From assembly GCA_002427745.1 (NCBI GenBank), contig DIYF01000157.1, forward strand, positions 1 to 58,097: 58,097 nucleotides of DNA. The letters are read 5' to 3'. A program made the translations under genes and the position numbers. Source of the DNA: Roseivirga sp. UBA6061 (GTDB taxonomy: Bacteria; Bacteroidota; Bacteroidia; Cytophagales; Cyclobacteriaceae). How positions within the stretch are numbered: the stretch's first letter is position 1; every line of letters starts with the position of its first letter. This document shows, one piece after another, positions 37,689-46,356 of this stretch. The notes below the pieces were generated by a model, which was not told the origin of the DNA, searched no databases, and saw nothing but the letters and a program-made list of their open reading frames with translations.

Positions 37689-38510
37689 GTGGATATAAAA
37701 GAGTACATAGAGTCGGGTAAGCTGGAGGCCTATCTCATGGGGGAGTTGAACGAGGAAGAGATGCTGGAGGTAGACAGACTGGCGGGTATATACCCGGTAA
37801 TCAGAGAGGAGCTTGAAGAACTGCGGAAGAGCATAGCTGACTATGCCCGTACCACAGGAAAACAACCCGGTGCTGATGTACTTGAGAACGCCTTATCTGC
37901 TATTCAGGAAGAGGAGAAAGATTCTTTTGTGAGAATCTTGTCAGAAGATGAGCCCAAAGTTATTGTTAAGCGTGTCAACTCCATTCCCATCTGGTCTATA
38001 GCGGCTTCTATTTTGTTTTTTGTCAGTTTTGGCTTCAATATCTTTTTCTTCAGTAAGCTGGAAAAGACAGAGGATCAGCTGCAGGCTGCCAACCAGCAGG
38101 GACTTATGTTAGCAGATCAGGTGGAAAAGGCCAGTCAGCAACTGGACTATGCCGACCTGAGGATTGCCCACTTCCTGAACAAAGACAACGTACACATACG
38201 CATGGACGGACTGGACATTTCTCCTGAGTCTTACGCCAATGTTTTCTGGAATAAGAATACCAATGCTGTCTTTATCAGTGTAGATAACCTGCCTGAACCA
38301 CCTCATGGACATCAGTATCAGCTATGGGCCATCAAGCCGGGACTGGCTCCGATAGATGCCGGCATATTTGATCACAATCAACTGGTGCAGGAATTAAAAG
38401 TAATCAGGGGCAATGTCACTGCCTTTGCGGTAACCCTTGAAAAAGAGGGAGGTACGCCAGTTGCCACCGTGGAAAAAACCTATGTGAAAGGTTTTTTGAA
38501 AAAAAGTTAA
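37689..38510 (+). CDS. Membrane anti-sigma factor, RskA-like
   Basis: A 273-residue protein starting at GTG 37689, immediately after the sigma stop. Residues 1-60 form a cytosolic anti-sigma domain (IKEYIESGKLEAYLMGELNE, without a zinc HxxxCxxC motif). One membrane helix lies at 100-122. A coiled-coil stretch (about 123-155) leads to a C-terminal RskA/anti-sigma-K domain with LPEPPHGHQYQLWAIKPG. It would hold the sigma factor at the membrane until regulated proteolysis releases it. The inducing signal is unknown. Confidence 0.9.
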   Translation: MDIKEYIESGKLEAYLMGELNEEEMLEVDRLAGIYPVIREELEELRKSIADYARTTGKQPGADVLENALSAIQEEEKDSFVRILSEDEPKVIVKRVNSIPIWSIAASILFFVSFGFNIFFFSKLEKTEDQLQAANQQGLMLADQVEKASQQLDYADLRIAHFLNKDNVHIRMDGLDISPESYANVFWNKNTNAVFISVDNLPEPPHGHQYQLWAIKPGLAPIDAGIFDHNQLVQELKVIRGNVTAFAVTLEKEGGTPVATVEKTYVKGFLKKS

Positions 38511-38587
38511 TCTCCAAAAATCCAAAGCCATCCGGCTACTCGTAGTTAGAGTGTATTTGAAAATTATTCAATAAACTCTATAAGAAA

Positions 38588-39085
38588 ATGAGAACTCAAA
38601 GATTAACAAAGATTGTATTTGGTGCTTTTGTTGCACTTTTCGCATTGACTACTACTGTGAAAGCACAGAGCAAAGATATCGTGGATCTGGCTGTAGGTAG
38701 TGATAACCTGAAGACTTTGGTAGCTGCTGTAAAAGCAGGAGGCCTGGTAGATGTGCTGAAAGGTGACGGACCTTTTACAGTATTCGCTCCTACTGATGAG
38801 GCTTTTGCCGCTCTGCCAAAAGGCACTCTGGAAATGTTGCTCAAGCCGGAGAACAAAGACAAACTGGTGAAAATCCTCACTTACCATGTCGTATCAGGGA
38901 AAGTAATGTCTACCGACCTTTCTAATGGACAGAAAGCTGCTACAGTACAAGGTGATAAAGTAGCCGTGTCCATTGGTGGTGGAAACGTGAAAATTAATGA
39001 TGCCAAAGTGGTCGCTGCAGATGTGAAGGCAAAGAATGGAGTTGTGCATGTGATCGACAAGGTGATCTTACCTCCAAACCTGTAA
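38588..39085 (+). CDS. Secreted fasciclin-domain protein
   Basis: A 165-residue protein with a signal peptide (ending TVKAQ) and a single FAS1 domain: [16 protein letters not shown], the H1 motif [36 protein letters not shown] and the H2-type end [12 protein letters not shown]. It resembles MPB70-like secreted adhesins, whose genes are under SigK/RskA control in other bacteria. It follows the sigma and anti-sigma genes by 77 bp and ends in a terminator, so it may be a target of that sigma factor. Confidence 0.93.
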   Translation: MRTQRLTKIVFGAFVALFALTTTVKAQSKDIVDLAVGSDNLKTLVAAVKAGGLVDVLKGDGPFTVFAPTDEAFAALPKGTLEMLLKPENKDKLVKILTYHVVSGKVMSTDLSNGQKAATVQGDKVAVSIGGGNVKINDAKVVAADVKAKNGVVHVIDKVILPPNL

Positions 39086-39111
39086 GAGTAAGATTACGTT
39101 TTTATGGTTGG

Positions 39112-39140
39112 ACCCTGGCGAATTATCGTCAGGGTTTTTT
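39112..39140 (+). terminator. Intrinsic terminator after the fasciclin gene
   Basis: Perfect arms ACCCTG (39112-39117) and CAGGGT (39130-39135) with a 12-nt loop are followed by TTTTTT. Located 27 bp after the stop. Confidence 0.85.
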
Positions 39141-39168
39141 CGTGCCATGCTGTAGAAATCACCTCAGG

Positions 39169-40659
39169 CTAATCAGTAAATAGTGCCTTCAGTTCCTTCT
39201 TGGTTACCTTACCCATCGCATTCCTTGGCAGATCTTGCTGGATCATGTATTTGCGTGGAATTTTATAAGCAGGCAGTCTTTCCTTGAGCCAGACTTTCAA
39301 TGCCTGGAAATCTATGGGATCTGCCGTTTTGAGAATAAGGCTGGCACCAATGATTTCATCCCATTCGGGGTCTGGAATTCCTACCACACCACAGTCGCTG
39401 ATAGCGGGGTGTGTCCGCAAAACCTCTTCAATTTCCAGAGCGGAGATTTTATAGCCACCGGATTTAATAATATCTACGGACATGCGTCCCAGAATACGGT
39501 AACTGCCTTCATTGAGGCAGGCCATATCACCAGTCCGAAACCAGCCGTCCAGGGTGAAGCCTTTCCGGGTAGCCTCTGGTTTGTTCCAGTATTCTTTGAA
39601 CACCGTGGGGCCTTTTACCTGAATCTCACCGGAATTCGGTGTGCCAACCTCTGCACCATGCTCATCAACAATGCGTATCTGAACTCCCGGCAGTGCCTGA
39701 CCTATATGACCAGCCCTTCTTTCTCCCGAATAAGGATTGCTTATCGCCATGCCAATCTCTGTCATACCATAGCGCTCCAGAAGCCTTTGACCGCTGATGG
39801 CTTCCCACTCTTCCATTACACTGACAGGCAAAGCCGCAGAGCCGGAAACCATAAGCCTGAATTGGCTGAGGGCCTTTTTTATCCGCTTATGTTCTTTGGT
39901 GGTCAACCCTGACCAATGGTTGATGAGCTTATAATAGATGGTAGGCACAGCCATGAAAACATTGATTTTACCACCTGTGAGCAGGGTCAGAACCTGTGTG
40001 GGTTCAAATCTTTTCACAAATACACAGCAGGCACCCGACCACAGTGCGCAGGAAACCACATTAATAACGCCATGCACATGATGTAAGGGCAGTACGTTGA
40101 GAATACAGTCTGTTGCAGACCAGGCCCAGGCTTTAACGAGTGTGGCAATCTGGGAGGTAATATTCTGATGTGTCGTTACCACCCCTTTGGGCTTACCCGT
40201 GGTACCACTGGTATAGATGATCATGGCCCTGCGATCCTGAGCTATATCGGGCAAGTGGGTTGGGTCGGCCTTTGAGGAGAGTTCAGCTGTATTGATAAAC
40301 CGGATATCAGCCTTATCGACATAAGGTTTTAGCAGTGAGGAGTACTGCTCATCAGCAATTAAGGTGGAGCAGCCTGCATCTTCCAGAACGTACTCCTGGG
40401 CAGGGAGAGGGTTGCTAAGACTGAGCGGTACCGCTATGCCACCGGCCCTCCAGATGGCCCATTGTACCTTCACATAATCAAAACCAGGGGCTACCATAAA
40501 AGCTACCCGGGCTTCGCTCAGGTCTTGCTCTTGCGGCAGCAGAGTAGAAGCGATCTGTTCGGAAGCAAGTAATAAATCTCCATAACTGTATTCACAGCCA
40601 TCTGAGATGATCGCTGTTCTTTCAGAATGATGAATTGCATTTTCGATTAGCTGGAGCAT
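39169..40659 (-). CDS. Acyl-CoA synthetase, malonyl/methylmalonyl-CoA synthetase-like (ACSF3/MatB type)
   Basis: A 496-residue ANL-superfamily enzyme. The P-loop is IIYTSGTTGKPKGVV. ERYGMTEIGMAISNPYSG and GWFRTGDMAC give the adenylation core, and LPRNAMGKVTKKEL at the C-terminus carries the catalytic lysine. The block LLERYGMTEIGMAISNP together with LPGVQIRI closely follows the ACSF3/MatB subgroup, which activates malonate or methylmalonate with ATP and CoA. Substrate choice is an inference; another short-chain acid is possible. It lies opposite the fasciclin gene with a terminator between. Confidence 0.85.
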   Translation of the reverse strand: MLQLIENAIHHSERTAIISDGCEYSYGDLLLASEQIASTLLPQEQDLSEARVAFMVAPGFDYVKVQWAIWRAGGIAVPLSLSNPLPAQEYVLEDAGCSTLIADEQYSSLLKPYVDKADIRFINTAELSSKADPTHLPDIAQDRRAMIIYTSGTTGKPKGVVTTHQNITSQIATLVKAWAWSATDCILNVLPLHHVHGVINVVSCALWSGACCVFVKRFEPTQVLTLLTGGKINVFMAVPTIYYKLINHWSGLTTKEHKRIKKALSQFRLMVSGSAALPVSVMEEWEAISGQRLLERYGMTEIGMAISNPYSGERRAGHIGQALPGVQIRIVDEHGAEVGTPNSGEIQVKGPTVFKEYWNKPEATRKGFTLDGWFRTGDMACLNEGSYRILGRMSVDIIKSGGYKISALEIEEVLRTHPAISDCGVVGIPDPEWDEIIGASLILKTADPIDFQALKVWLKERLPAYKIPRKYMIQQDLPRNAMGKVTKKELKALFTD

Positions 40660-40869
40660 AAGATATGAGGCGGTGAGGACACGTGAACTCTAAAGCACAT
40701 AAATATATCAAGCATCCGGCCATTTTCAATTATTGAATTTATTACTGGATAAACGTCCGATTGATCCGGTTATGTCACTTATTATTTACTCTTAATGAGT
40801 TGATTACTTAGTTGTTTGTATATAATTTTAGTTAGATAAAATATGTTTTAATTTTTATTAAAATGCGTT

Positions 40870-41616
40870 GTGAAAAATAAAATTTTGCTATTTCTGCTTT
40901 GCGTTTCAATCAGTGGATGTGTTGTGAATGATGAGCCGCCATTTAATCAGGAACCATCAATAGAGGTTGAAAATTTGATAAAGGAAACATCGGACTATAC
41001 AATCTATCAGATTGGACTTAAGCATTCATTGATATCTAAACTGTTTAAGAATGAGATGAACCTTACTAATGAAATACGGAACCTGGGTAAAATAGACCTT
41101 AACAATGTTTACTTACTCAAAAGGAATGATATGTACGTTTTGCAAGTTGGAATATTGCGATCTCCATCTCCTGGAAAATTCGAAGAGGCTGCGTTAGTCG
41201 CGGTTTCGACTGTCGAAATAGAAAGGCATTTTATTCATTATACAATTGCGAGAGCAGATTTAGCCAATGGTGAAGATCAGATTTCGGGCTATGAGAATTT
41301 CAACCTTGAGGTTTTATCCGGAAGTGACTTGGGGGTACCTTACCAACCCGACTTTGAAGATGTAACGATAACTGACGCTGCTTTAAGTTTGAATAACGGG
41401 GTCACGGTTTCGTCTATGGCTTACCACCATGAGGAGGACACTTGTGTAGAGGAGTATTATGCTGAGATGAGAGACGAGTGTCTCGAAGTGATGGCCTGTG
41501 ATATTGCATGTACCTTACTCTTACAAGCCTGTCGTTTAGAGTGGGCAGCAGTTGCTTCGGCAAGATGTTTTTGGGATTGGTATTACGGAGTGGAGTATTT
41601 TGCACCGGAAGCTTAA
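40870..41616 (+). CDS. Orphan lipoprotein with a Cys-rich C-terminal tail
   Basis: A 248-residue protein from GTG 40870 (an upstream ATG runs into a stop). The lipobox ISGC puts the lipid on Cys17. Residues 30-180 are of mixed alpha/beta type with no recognised motif. The last 60 residues hold six cysteines, at 192, 204, 210, 214, 221 and 233, on what looks like helical sequence, with aromatic residues near the end (FWDWYYG). Paired disulfides between helices are likely after export. The gene and its upstream 200 bp are clearly more AT-rich than the neighbours, which may mean transfer. Function unknown. Confidence 0.65.
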   Translation: MKNKILLFLLCVSISGCVVNDEPPFNQEPSIEVENLIKETSDYTIYQIGLKHSLISKLFKNEMNLTNEIRNLGKIDLNNVYLLKRNDMYVLQVGILRSPSPGKFEEAALVAVSTVEIERHFIHYTIARADLANGEDQISGYENFNLEVLSGSDLGVPYQPDFEDVTITDAALSLNNGVTVSSMAYHHEEDTCVEEYYAEMRDECLEVMACDIACTLLLQACRLEWAAVASARCFWDWYYGVEYFAPEA

Positions 41617-41629
41617 AGGAGTGATAGTT

Positions 41630-42100
41630 ATGATTTCGCACAAAAGAAAGTACTTGTATGCACTGGTTACTTTTATCGTGGCTGCGGCCATAGCTGGCTC
41701 TGGTGCTCCTGTCAAAATTTTTCTCGGTTTCCCTGAAATCGCTGATATACTATACATCATATCTCTGGTGCTGATTTTTATAGGAGGCTATCATTTAATC
41801 GAGGGCTTGAGGATATCTCATGCCAACAGAAATAACATTAGTAAAAACCAAAATGATCTGGTGATAGAATTCGATAGAGAGAAGAGAAGAGCAGCGAAAA
41901 AGAGCTTCGTTCTGGCCGTAGTCGTCTATTTGATTTCCTGGTTTGTACTGACTGGGGCCTCATCAGCTAAACTGGCCAGTGCCTCTCAGAAGGATCCGGT
42001 TTTAATATACATACTTGGTTTGATTGGTGTTCTCATTGCTTTTTATCTTTCATTCAGAGGAGCCCGGCTCTACTATTTACCACCAGCTGATCAAGACTAG
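41630..42100 (+). CDS. Small membrane protein, unknown function
   Basis: A 156-residue protein starting at ATG 41630, preceded by a good ribosome binding site AAAGGAG (41615-41621), which decides against the longer upstream frame. Four hydrophobic helices are predicted (about 8-26, 33-53, 88-107 and 120-142). It has a charged stretch with Arg/Lys between helices 2 and 3 (REKRRAAKK). It follows the Cys-rich lipoprotein by 13 bp and is probably co-transcribed. No recognised family. Confidence 0.65.
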   Translation: MISHKRKYLYALVTFIVAAAIAGSGAPVKIFLGFPEIADILYIISLVLIFIGGYHLIEGLRISHANRNNISKNQNDLVIEFDREKRRAAKKSFVLAVVVYLISWFVLTGASSAKLASASQKDPVLIYILGLIGVLIAFYLSFRGARLYYLPPADQD

Positions 42101-42291
42101 CAGGCGGACCAGATGGTAGGTATTTCCAGAAAAGTTCCTGCTAATAAATGATCTTATGCCTGTTCTTTTCGTTTTTATTGGTTGATGAAACTAAAGCACA
42201 ATCAGCAAGGTTGGATAGATGTTCCACTTGGTATGGTTCCTCAGCTTTGATATTATATTTAGCCATATTTGTGCCCGTATCTGAATAGCCT

Positions 42292-43137
42292 ATGAAGATT
42301 ATAGAATGCCCACGAGACGCGATGCAGGGAATGCACGATTTTATTCCCACACAAACCAAAACAGATTATATCAATCAGCTGCTGAAGGTTGGTTTTGATA
42401 CGATTGATTTCGGGAGCTTTGTTTCTCCAAAGGCCATTCCGCAGCTAAGAGATACCGCTGAAGTATTAGCAGGGCTCGAGCTGGAGTCGACTTCTTCAAA
42501 GCTTCTGGCCATTGTGGCCAACCTGAGAGGGGCACAGGCGGCAGCACAGTTTAAGGAAATTCAATACCTGGGTTTTCCACTCTCCATTTCTGAGAGCTTT
42601 CAGCAGCGAAATACCAACAAGTCGATTGCCCAGGCTCTGGAGCAGCTTCAGGAAATCCAGAACCTGTGCAAGCAACATGATAAAACCCTGGTGACTTATA
42701 TCTCTATGGGCTTTGGCAATCCCTATAATGAGCCCTTCAATGAGGAGATTGTCGCTGAGTTTTCACAGAAGCTCGTAGACATGGAAGTAGAGATCATTTC
42801 TCTGGCTGATACCATTGGTGTGGCAAAACCCGAACTCATTACCAACATCTTCGAGGCGACCATCCGCGAATTCCCTGATACTGAAATTGGCGCCCACTTT
42901 CACTCTACACCTCAAACGGCCCGGGAAAAAATTGAGGCAGCTTATCAGGCGGGATGCTGCAGGTTTGATACCGCCATGAAAGGTTTCGGGGGGTGTCCCA
43001 TGGCCAAAGATGAGCTTACCGGGAATATCGCTACAGAGAGCTTACTGTCTTATTTTGAGACGATCAACCTTGATCCTAAACTCAACAAAGAAGCCTTCGA
43101 TCAATCTATGCAGATGGTAGGAGGCGTTTTTGGTTGA
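42292..43137 (+). CDS. mvaB: Hydroxymethylglutaryl-CoA lyase
   Basis: A 281-residue TIM-barrel lyase. The substrate-binding motif ECPRDAMQ is at the very N-terminus, followed by metal-binding HFHS (His202 and His204) and the catalytic loop GFGGCPMAKDELTGNIATE with Cys235. It cleaves HMG-CoA into acetyl-CoA and acetoacetate, the last step of leucine degradation. Compared with the classical family the start is trimmed (no leading extension) but all key motifs are present. It ends two bases from the stop of a convergent GDPD-like gene. Confidence 0.93.
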   Translation: MKIIECPRDAMQGMHDFIPTQTKTDYINQLLKVGFDTIDFGSFVSPKAIPQLRDTAEVLAGLELESTSSKLLAIVANLRGAQAAAQFKEIQYLGFPLSISESFQQRNTNKSIAQALEQLQEIQNLCKQHDKTLVTYISMGFGNPYNEPFNEEIVAEFSQKLVDMEVEIISLADTIGVAKPELITNIFEATIREFPDTEIGAHFHSTPQTAREKIEAAYQAGCCRFDTAMKGFGGCPMAKDELTGNIATESLLSYFETINLDPKLNKEAFDQSMQMVGGVFG

Positions 43138-43139
43138 TA

Positions 43140-43925
43140 CTAGCCGTGCTTCATTGCTGTCTGAATGGTGGAGGGATATTCTGTAAAGAATCCGCTCACA
43201 CCCTGTGAGCTCAGCTTTTGTATATCCCTGGCTGATTGAACCGTGACTACCTGCTCACCTTCTTCCATCCATGCCCAGATCTGCTTGTTATGTTTACCGG
43301 CATGTTTGACAATACGTGGAGTCAGTACCGTCATTTTTCCATATTTAACAGGAATCATCAGTATATCGGACTTGAGCGGAAACAGTCCGTCCAGCTTGAG
43401 GAAGCTCGAGTAAATCAACTTTTTTACCTCTTTGGTTGCGGCTCCATAAGTCCATTTTGGTTTCACCACTTTAAAGTTGTTGACGATTTCGTCATACTTA
43501 CTCACTATCACTACCTGTTCAGCCATTCCATAATCTTCGATCAGATCAATGATCAACGGCACTACCGCGAGGTTGGCTGTATGAACATCCAAAAGCACTT
43601 TGATAGCAGGATGTGTCTCAAACACTTGTTTGAGTGTAGGAACTGAAAGGGGGGAATCCCGAAAGGGAAAGCTGCCTTCTTTTTCAAACCCATGTCCTGC
43701 GTTCAGCACCTTTAAATCCGTGAGAGAAAGCTCTGATACCCTGGCCTCCAGTCCGGTGGTGCGCAAGGTACTGTCATCATGAAATAAAACGATTTCATGG
43801 TCTTTGGTAAGCTGCAGGTCCATTTCTACGCGCCATTCAGGGTTGATTTGTTGACAGTTCTGTATGGCTTCCAATGTGTTTTCAGGAAACTCTCCTCTGC
43901 CACAGGCATAGCATATTACATCCAT
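43140..43925 (-). CDS. Glycerophosphodiester phosphodiesterase-like protein with altered active-site residues
   Basis: A 261-residue GDPD-fold protein from ATG 43925. The family N-terminus HRG...PENT reads YACGRGEFPENT, so the catalytic His is replaced by Tyr6 and the following Arg by Ala7. The next block EMDLQLTKDHEIVLFHDDSTL keeps the metal-binding E-x-D and the second His. The usual E-x-K metal/base motif reads LLDVHTAN. Without the first His the enzyme may be inactive or have a different activity. The C-terminus is normal. Confidence 0.78.
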   Translation of the reverse strand: MDVICYACGRGEFPENTLEAIQNCQQINPEWRVEMDLQLTKDHEIVLFHDDSTLRTTGLEARVSELSLTDLKVLNAGHGFEKEGSFPFRDSPLSVPTLKQVFETHPAIKVLLDVHTANLAVVPLIIDLIEDYGMAEQVVIVSKYDEIVNNFKVVKPKWTYGAATKEVKKLIYSSFLKLDGLFPLKSDILMIPVKYGKMTVLTPRIVKHAGKHNKQIWAWMEEGEQVVTVQSARDIQKLSSQGVSGFFTEYPSTIQTAMKHG

Positions 43926-43966
43926 AAGGGAATTATTGAAATAAAAGACAGACAGCAAAAATAGGG

Positions 43967-44254
43967 CTAGTCTTTTGAATCTATGCGTTGTTTAATTCTG
44001 TCCATGACAGGTTCAATAGACCGAATGACGAAGGAGAGCACAAAAATGACAGGAATACCAAAAACGATGAAGGTCAGGATAATGCCCAGCATATTGTTGG
44101 CAAAAAGCCGTGTACCTTCATTAATATCGGCATTTACCACCCAGCTGCTGCCTGCGAAAAACAGGAGGGTAGACAGCAGCCAGAAGATTGATCCAAAAAG
44201 ATAGAATCTCCTGAACTTTTGCTTCTCATGGCTGGTCTTGTCTGCTTCCATCAA
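43967..44254 (-). CDS. Small two-helix membrane protein
   Basis: A 95-residue protein with a charged N-terminus (MEADKTSHEKQKFRRF), two membrane helices (about 18-39 and 54-77) and a basic tail ending RIKQRIDSKD. No recognised family. It is immediately upstream of the GDPD-like gene in the same direction (about 40 bp), possibly one operon. Confidence 0.6.
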   Translation of the reverse strand: MMEADKTSHEKQKFRRFYLFGSIFWLLSTLLFFAGSSWVVNADINEGTRLFANNMLGIILTFIVFGIPVIFVLSFVIRSIEPVMDRIKQRIDSKD

Positions 44255-44349
44255 TACCTCAATTCATTATTCTACGTTTGAAAAGTTAGTGACTTGTCCG
44301 TGAATCACAAACTGTTTTTATCACGTCAACGAATGTTCTAAATTGCTGT

Positions 44350-45732
44350 ATGATCCGAAAAAGACTCATTTTCTTTATTGCTGCTCTGTCGCTTGTGTGC
44401 TTTCAGGGATTCACATTTCAGGGCACCGATTTCTCTTCTGAAGAGAAAAGTACTGCGCCTGCCGGTAGTGGGGTGGGAGATGAGCTGGTGGTGGTGAACC
44501 CGGCTGACCTGGGAATAGACGCATTGGCCCTTGAGTCCGGTATTCGATCAATCATTTTACAAGCCCTTGACAGCGGGGCCTTTCCCGGCTGTCAGATTCT
44601 GCTCGCCAAAGGAGGCAAGGTATTCTATGAGGAATCTTTCGGCTATCATACCTACGATAGTCTGAGGCCTGTGAAAAATACTGACATCTATGACCTGGCT
44701 TCGGTGACTAAAACCACAGCCGCCACGCTGAGTTTGATGAAGCTATATGATGACGGCCTTTTCGACCCAGATCAGACTTTCGGTCACTACTTTCCTGACA
44801 TTGCCAAAGGCAAAAAGAAAGATCTCAAAATGCGCGATGTGCTGGCGCATCAGGCAGGGTTGCGGGCCTGGATTCCCTACTACTCCGTATCGCAAAAGAA
44901 AAACGGCAAGTACAAGCGCAATACCGTTTCCAGCGATTCATCTGCGAGGTTCCCATACCGGATTTCCGATTCCGGCTTATTCCTGCACAAAGATTACCGT
45001 ACCAGGAAGATCTATAAGATGATCCGCAAGTCGAAGGTGAGCAAGGATAAGTCCTATCTCTATTCGGGCTTGTCCTTTTACCTGTACCCGGAGCTGGTTC
45101 AGCGTATTACCGGTAAATCATTCGATCAGTATCTGGCAGATGAGTTTTATACGCCACTCAGAGCAGAAACGGTAGTTTTTAATGCCGGGGAGCACTTTCC
45201 GCTTGAGAGAATTGTGCCTACAGAAGTAGATTCCTTTTTCAGGATGCAAACACTTCATGGAGTAGTGCATGATGAAGGAGCCGCAATGATGCTGGGTGTA
45301 TCAGGCAATGCAGGACTTTTTGCCAATGCGATGGATCTGGCCAAGGTATATCAGATGCTTCTCAATGATGGAGAGTATAATGGCAAAAGGTTTCTCAAAG
45401 CATCAACCATCGAAGAGTTCACCAAATGCCAGTTTTGTGAATCAGGTAATAAACGGGGGATGGGTTTTGATAAGCCCCTGATTGAATATGATGAAAACCG
45501 CAGCAGTGTTGCGGAAGGAGCCAGCGCTGCCAGTTTTGGTCATAGTGGTTATACAGGCACCTTTGTCTGGGCTGACCCGGAGAATGATCTGTTATTCGTA
45601 TTCCTTTCCAACAGGGTACATCCCACCCGCGATAACCGTAAGATTTATACACTGAGCGTCCGCCCAAGAATACACAGCCTCGTATATGAATTACTGGAAC
45701 GTGAAGGTGGTGGAATCTCCCGTTCCAGATAA
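44350..45732 (+). CDS. Exported beta-lactamase-fold serine hydrolase (class C-like)
   Basis: A 460-residue protein with an N-terminal signal (MIRKRLIFFIAALSLVCFQG). The class C/esterase motifs are SVTK (SxxK nucleophile, in ASVTKTTA), the tyrosine motif in SYLYSGLSFYL, and HSGYTG in place of the third KTG motif. The sequence FPGCQILLAKGGKVFYEESFGYH is typical of the module that is fused to GH3 (NagZ-like) glycosidases in Bacteroidota; here it stands alone. Likely roles are peptidoglycan peptide hydrolysis or esterase activity. It converges with the next gene with five bases between stops. Confidence 0.88.
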   Translation: MIRKRLIFFIAALSLVCFQGFTFQGTDFSSEEKSTAPAGSGVGDELVVVNPADLGIDALALESGIRSIILQALDSGAFPGCQILLAKGGKVFYEESFGYHTYDSLRPVKNTDIYDLASVTKTTAATLSLMKLYDDGLFDPDQTFGHYFPDIAKGKKKDLKMRDVLAHQAGLRAWIPYYSVSQKKNGKYKRNTVSSDSSARFPYRISDSGLFLHKDYRTRKIYKMIRKSKVSKDKSYLYSGLSFYLYPELVQRITGKSFDQYLADEFYTPLRAETVVFNAGEHFPLERIVPTEVDSFFRMQTLHGVVHDEGAAMMLGVSGNAGLFANAMDLAKVYQMLLNDGEYNGKRFLKASTIEEFTKCQFCESGNKRGMGFDKPLIEYDENRSSVAEGASAASFGHSGYTGTFVWADPENDLLFVFLSNRVHPTRDNRKIYTLSVRPRIHSLVYELLEREGGGISRSR

Positions 45733-45737
45733 GCCTG

Positions 45738-46268
45738 CTATTTATCCAGTTTCTTACTCTTTAGCTGAATCACGGCAAAAGAGAGATTCACATTGACCGG
45801 GCTCAATGCCTTAAAATCCTTGCCGCTGAGTTTTCCCCGCCAGCCTACGGTAAACTTAAAGGGGTAACCTCCCAAACCGAAATAAGGAGATATCGCCATA
45901 ATCTGTTTCTCGTAATCTGTGTGGTAGGTGAGTTCTGTGCCCAGCGTTAAGAACATGGCACTGGCACTGATACCGATTTTAGTACCATGAATGAATTCTT
46001 TGGATGAAAAGCCAAGCTCCTGACTGAGGTACCAGGAGATACTGGCCGGGTGAAGAAAGCGCTGCACACGGCCTTGCCAAAGGCCTATTTCTACGGAATG
46101 ATAGTTAGATCTTTCACCATCATCCGTTGGGCTGAAGTTGTAACCAATAAACAGATTGGTTTCCATGTAAGAACCCCAGCCGGGCGGCTGAACACGAGTA
46201 CTATCTTGTGAGAACAAACTGATTTGACCAACTACCAGAAAAAGTAAAACAAACAGACCTGTACGCAT
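45738..46268 (-). CDS. Exported protein of unknown function, beta-rich
   Basis: About 176 residues when started at ATG 46268 (MRTGLFVLLFLVVGQISLFSQ), preferred over an upstream TTG start. The signal peptide is followed by beta-rich sequence with repeated aromatic positions, such as METNLFIGYNFSPTD, SVEIGLWQGRVQRFL, SWYLSQELGFSS and LGGYPFKFTVGWRGK. A small outer-membrane barrel is possible. No close family known to me. Confidence 0.6.
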   Translation of the reverse strand: MRTGLFVLLFLVVGQISLFSQDSTRVQPPGWGSYMETNLFIGYNFSPTDDGERSNYHSVEIGLWQGRVQRFLHPASISWYLSQELGFSSKEFIHGTKIGISASAMFLTLGTELTYHTDYEKQIMAISPYFGLGGYPFKFTVGWRGKLSGKDFKALSPVNVNLSFAVIQLKSKKLDK

Positions 46269-46356
46269 GACCCTGAGCTTTGTTTGAACACTCAAAATTA
46301 AGCAATAAACAAGCCAAAGTCAGTTTTTGAGCCTGTCGGGAAGCGAAATAAAATGC

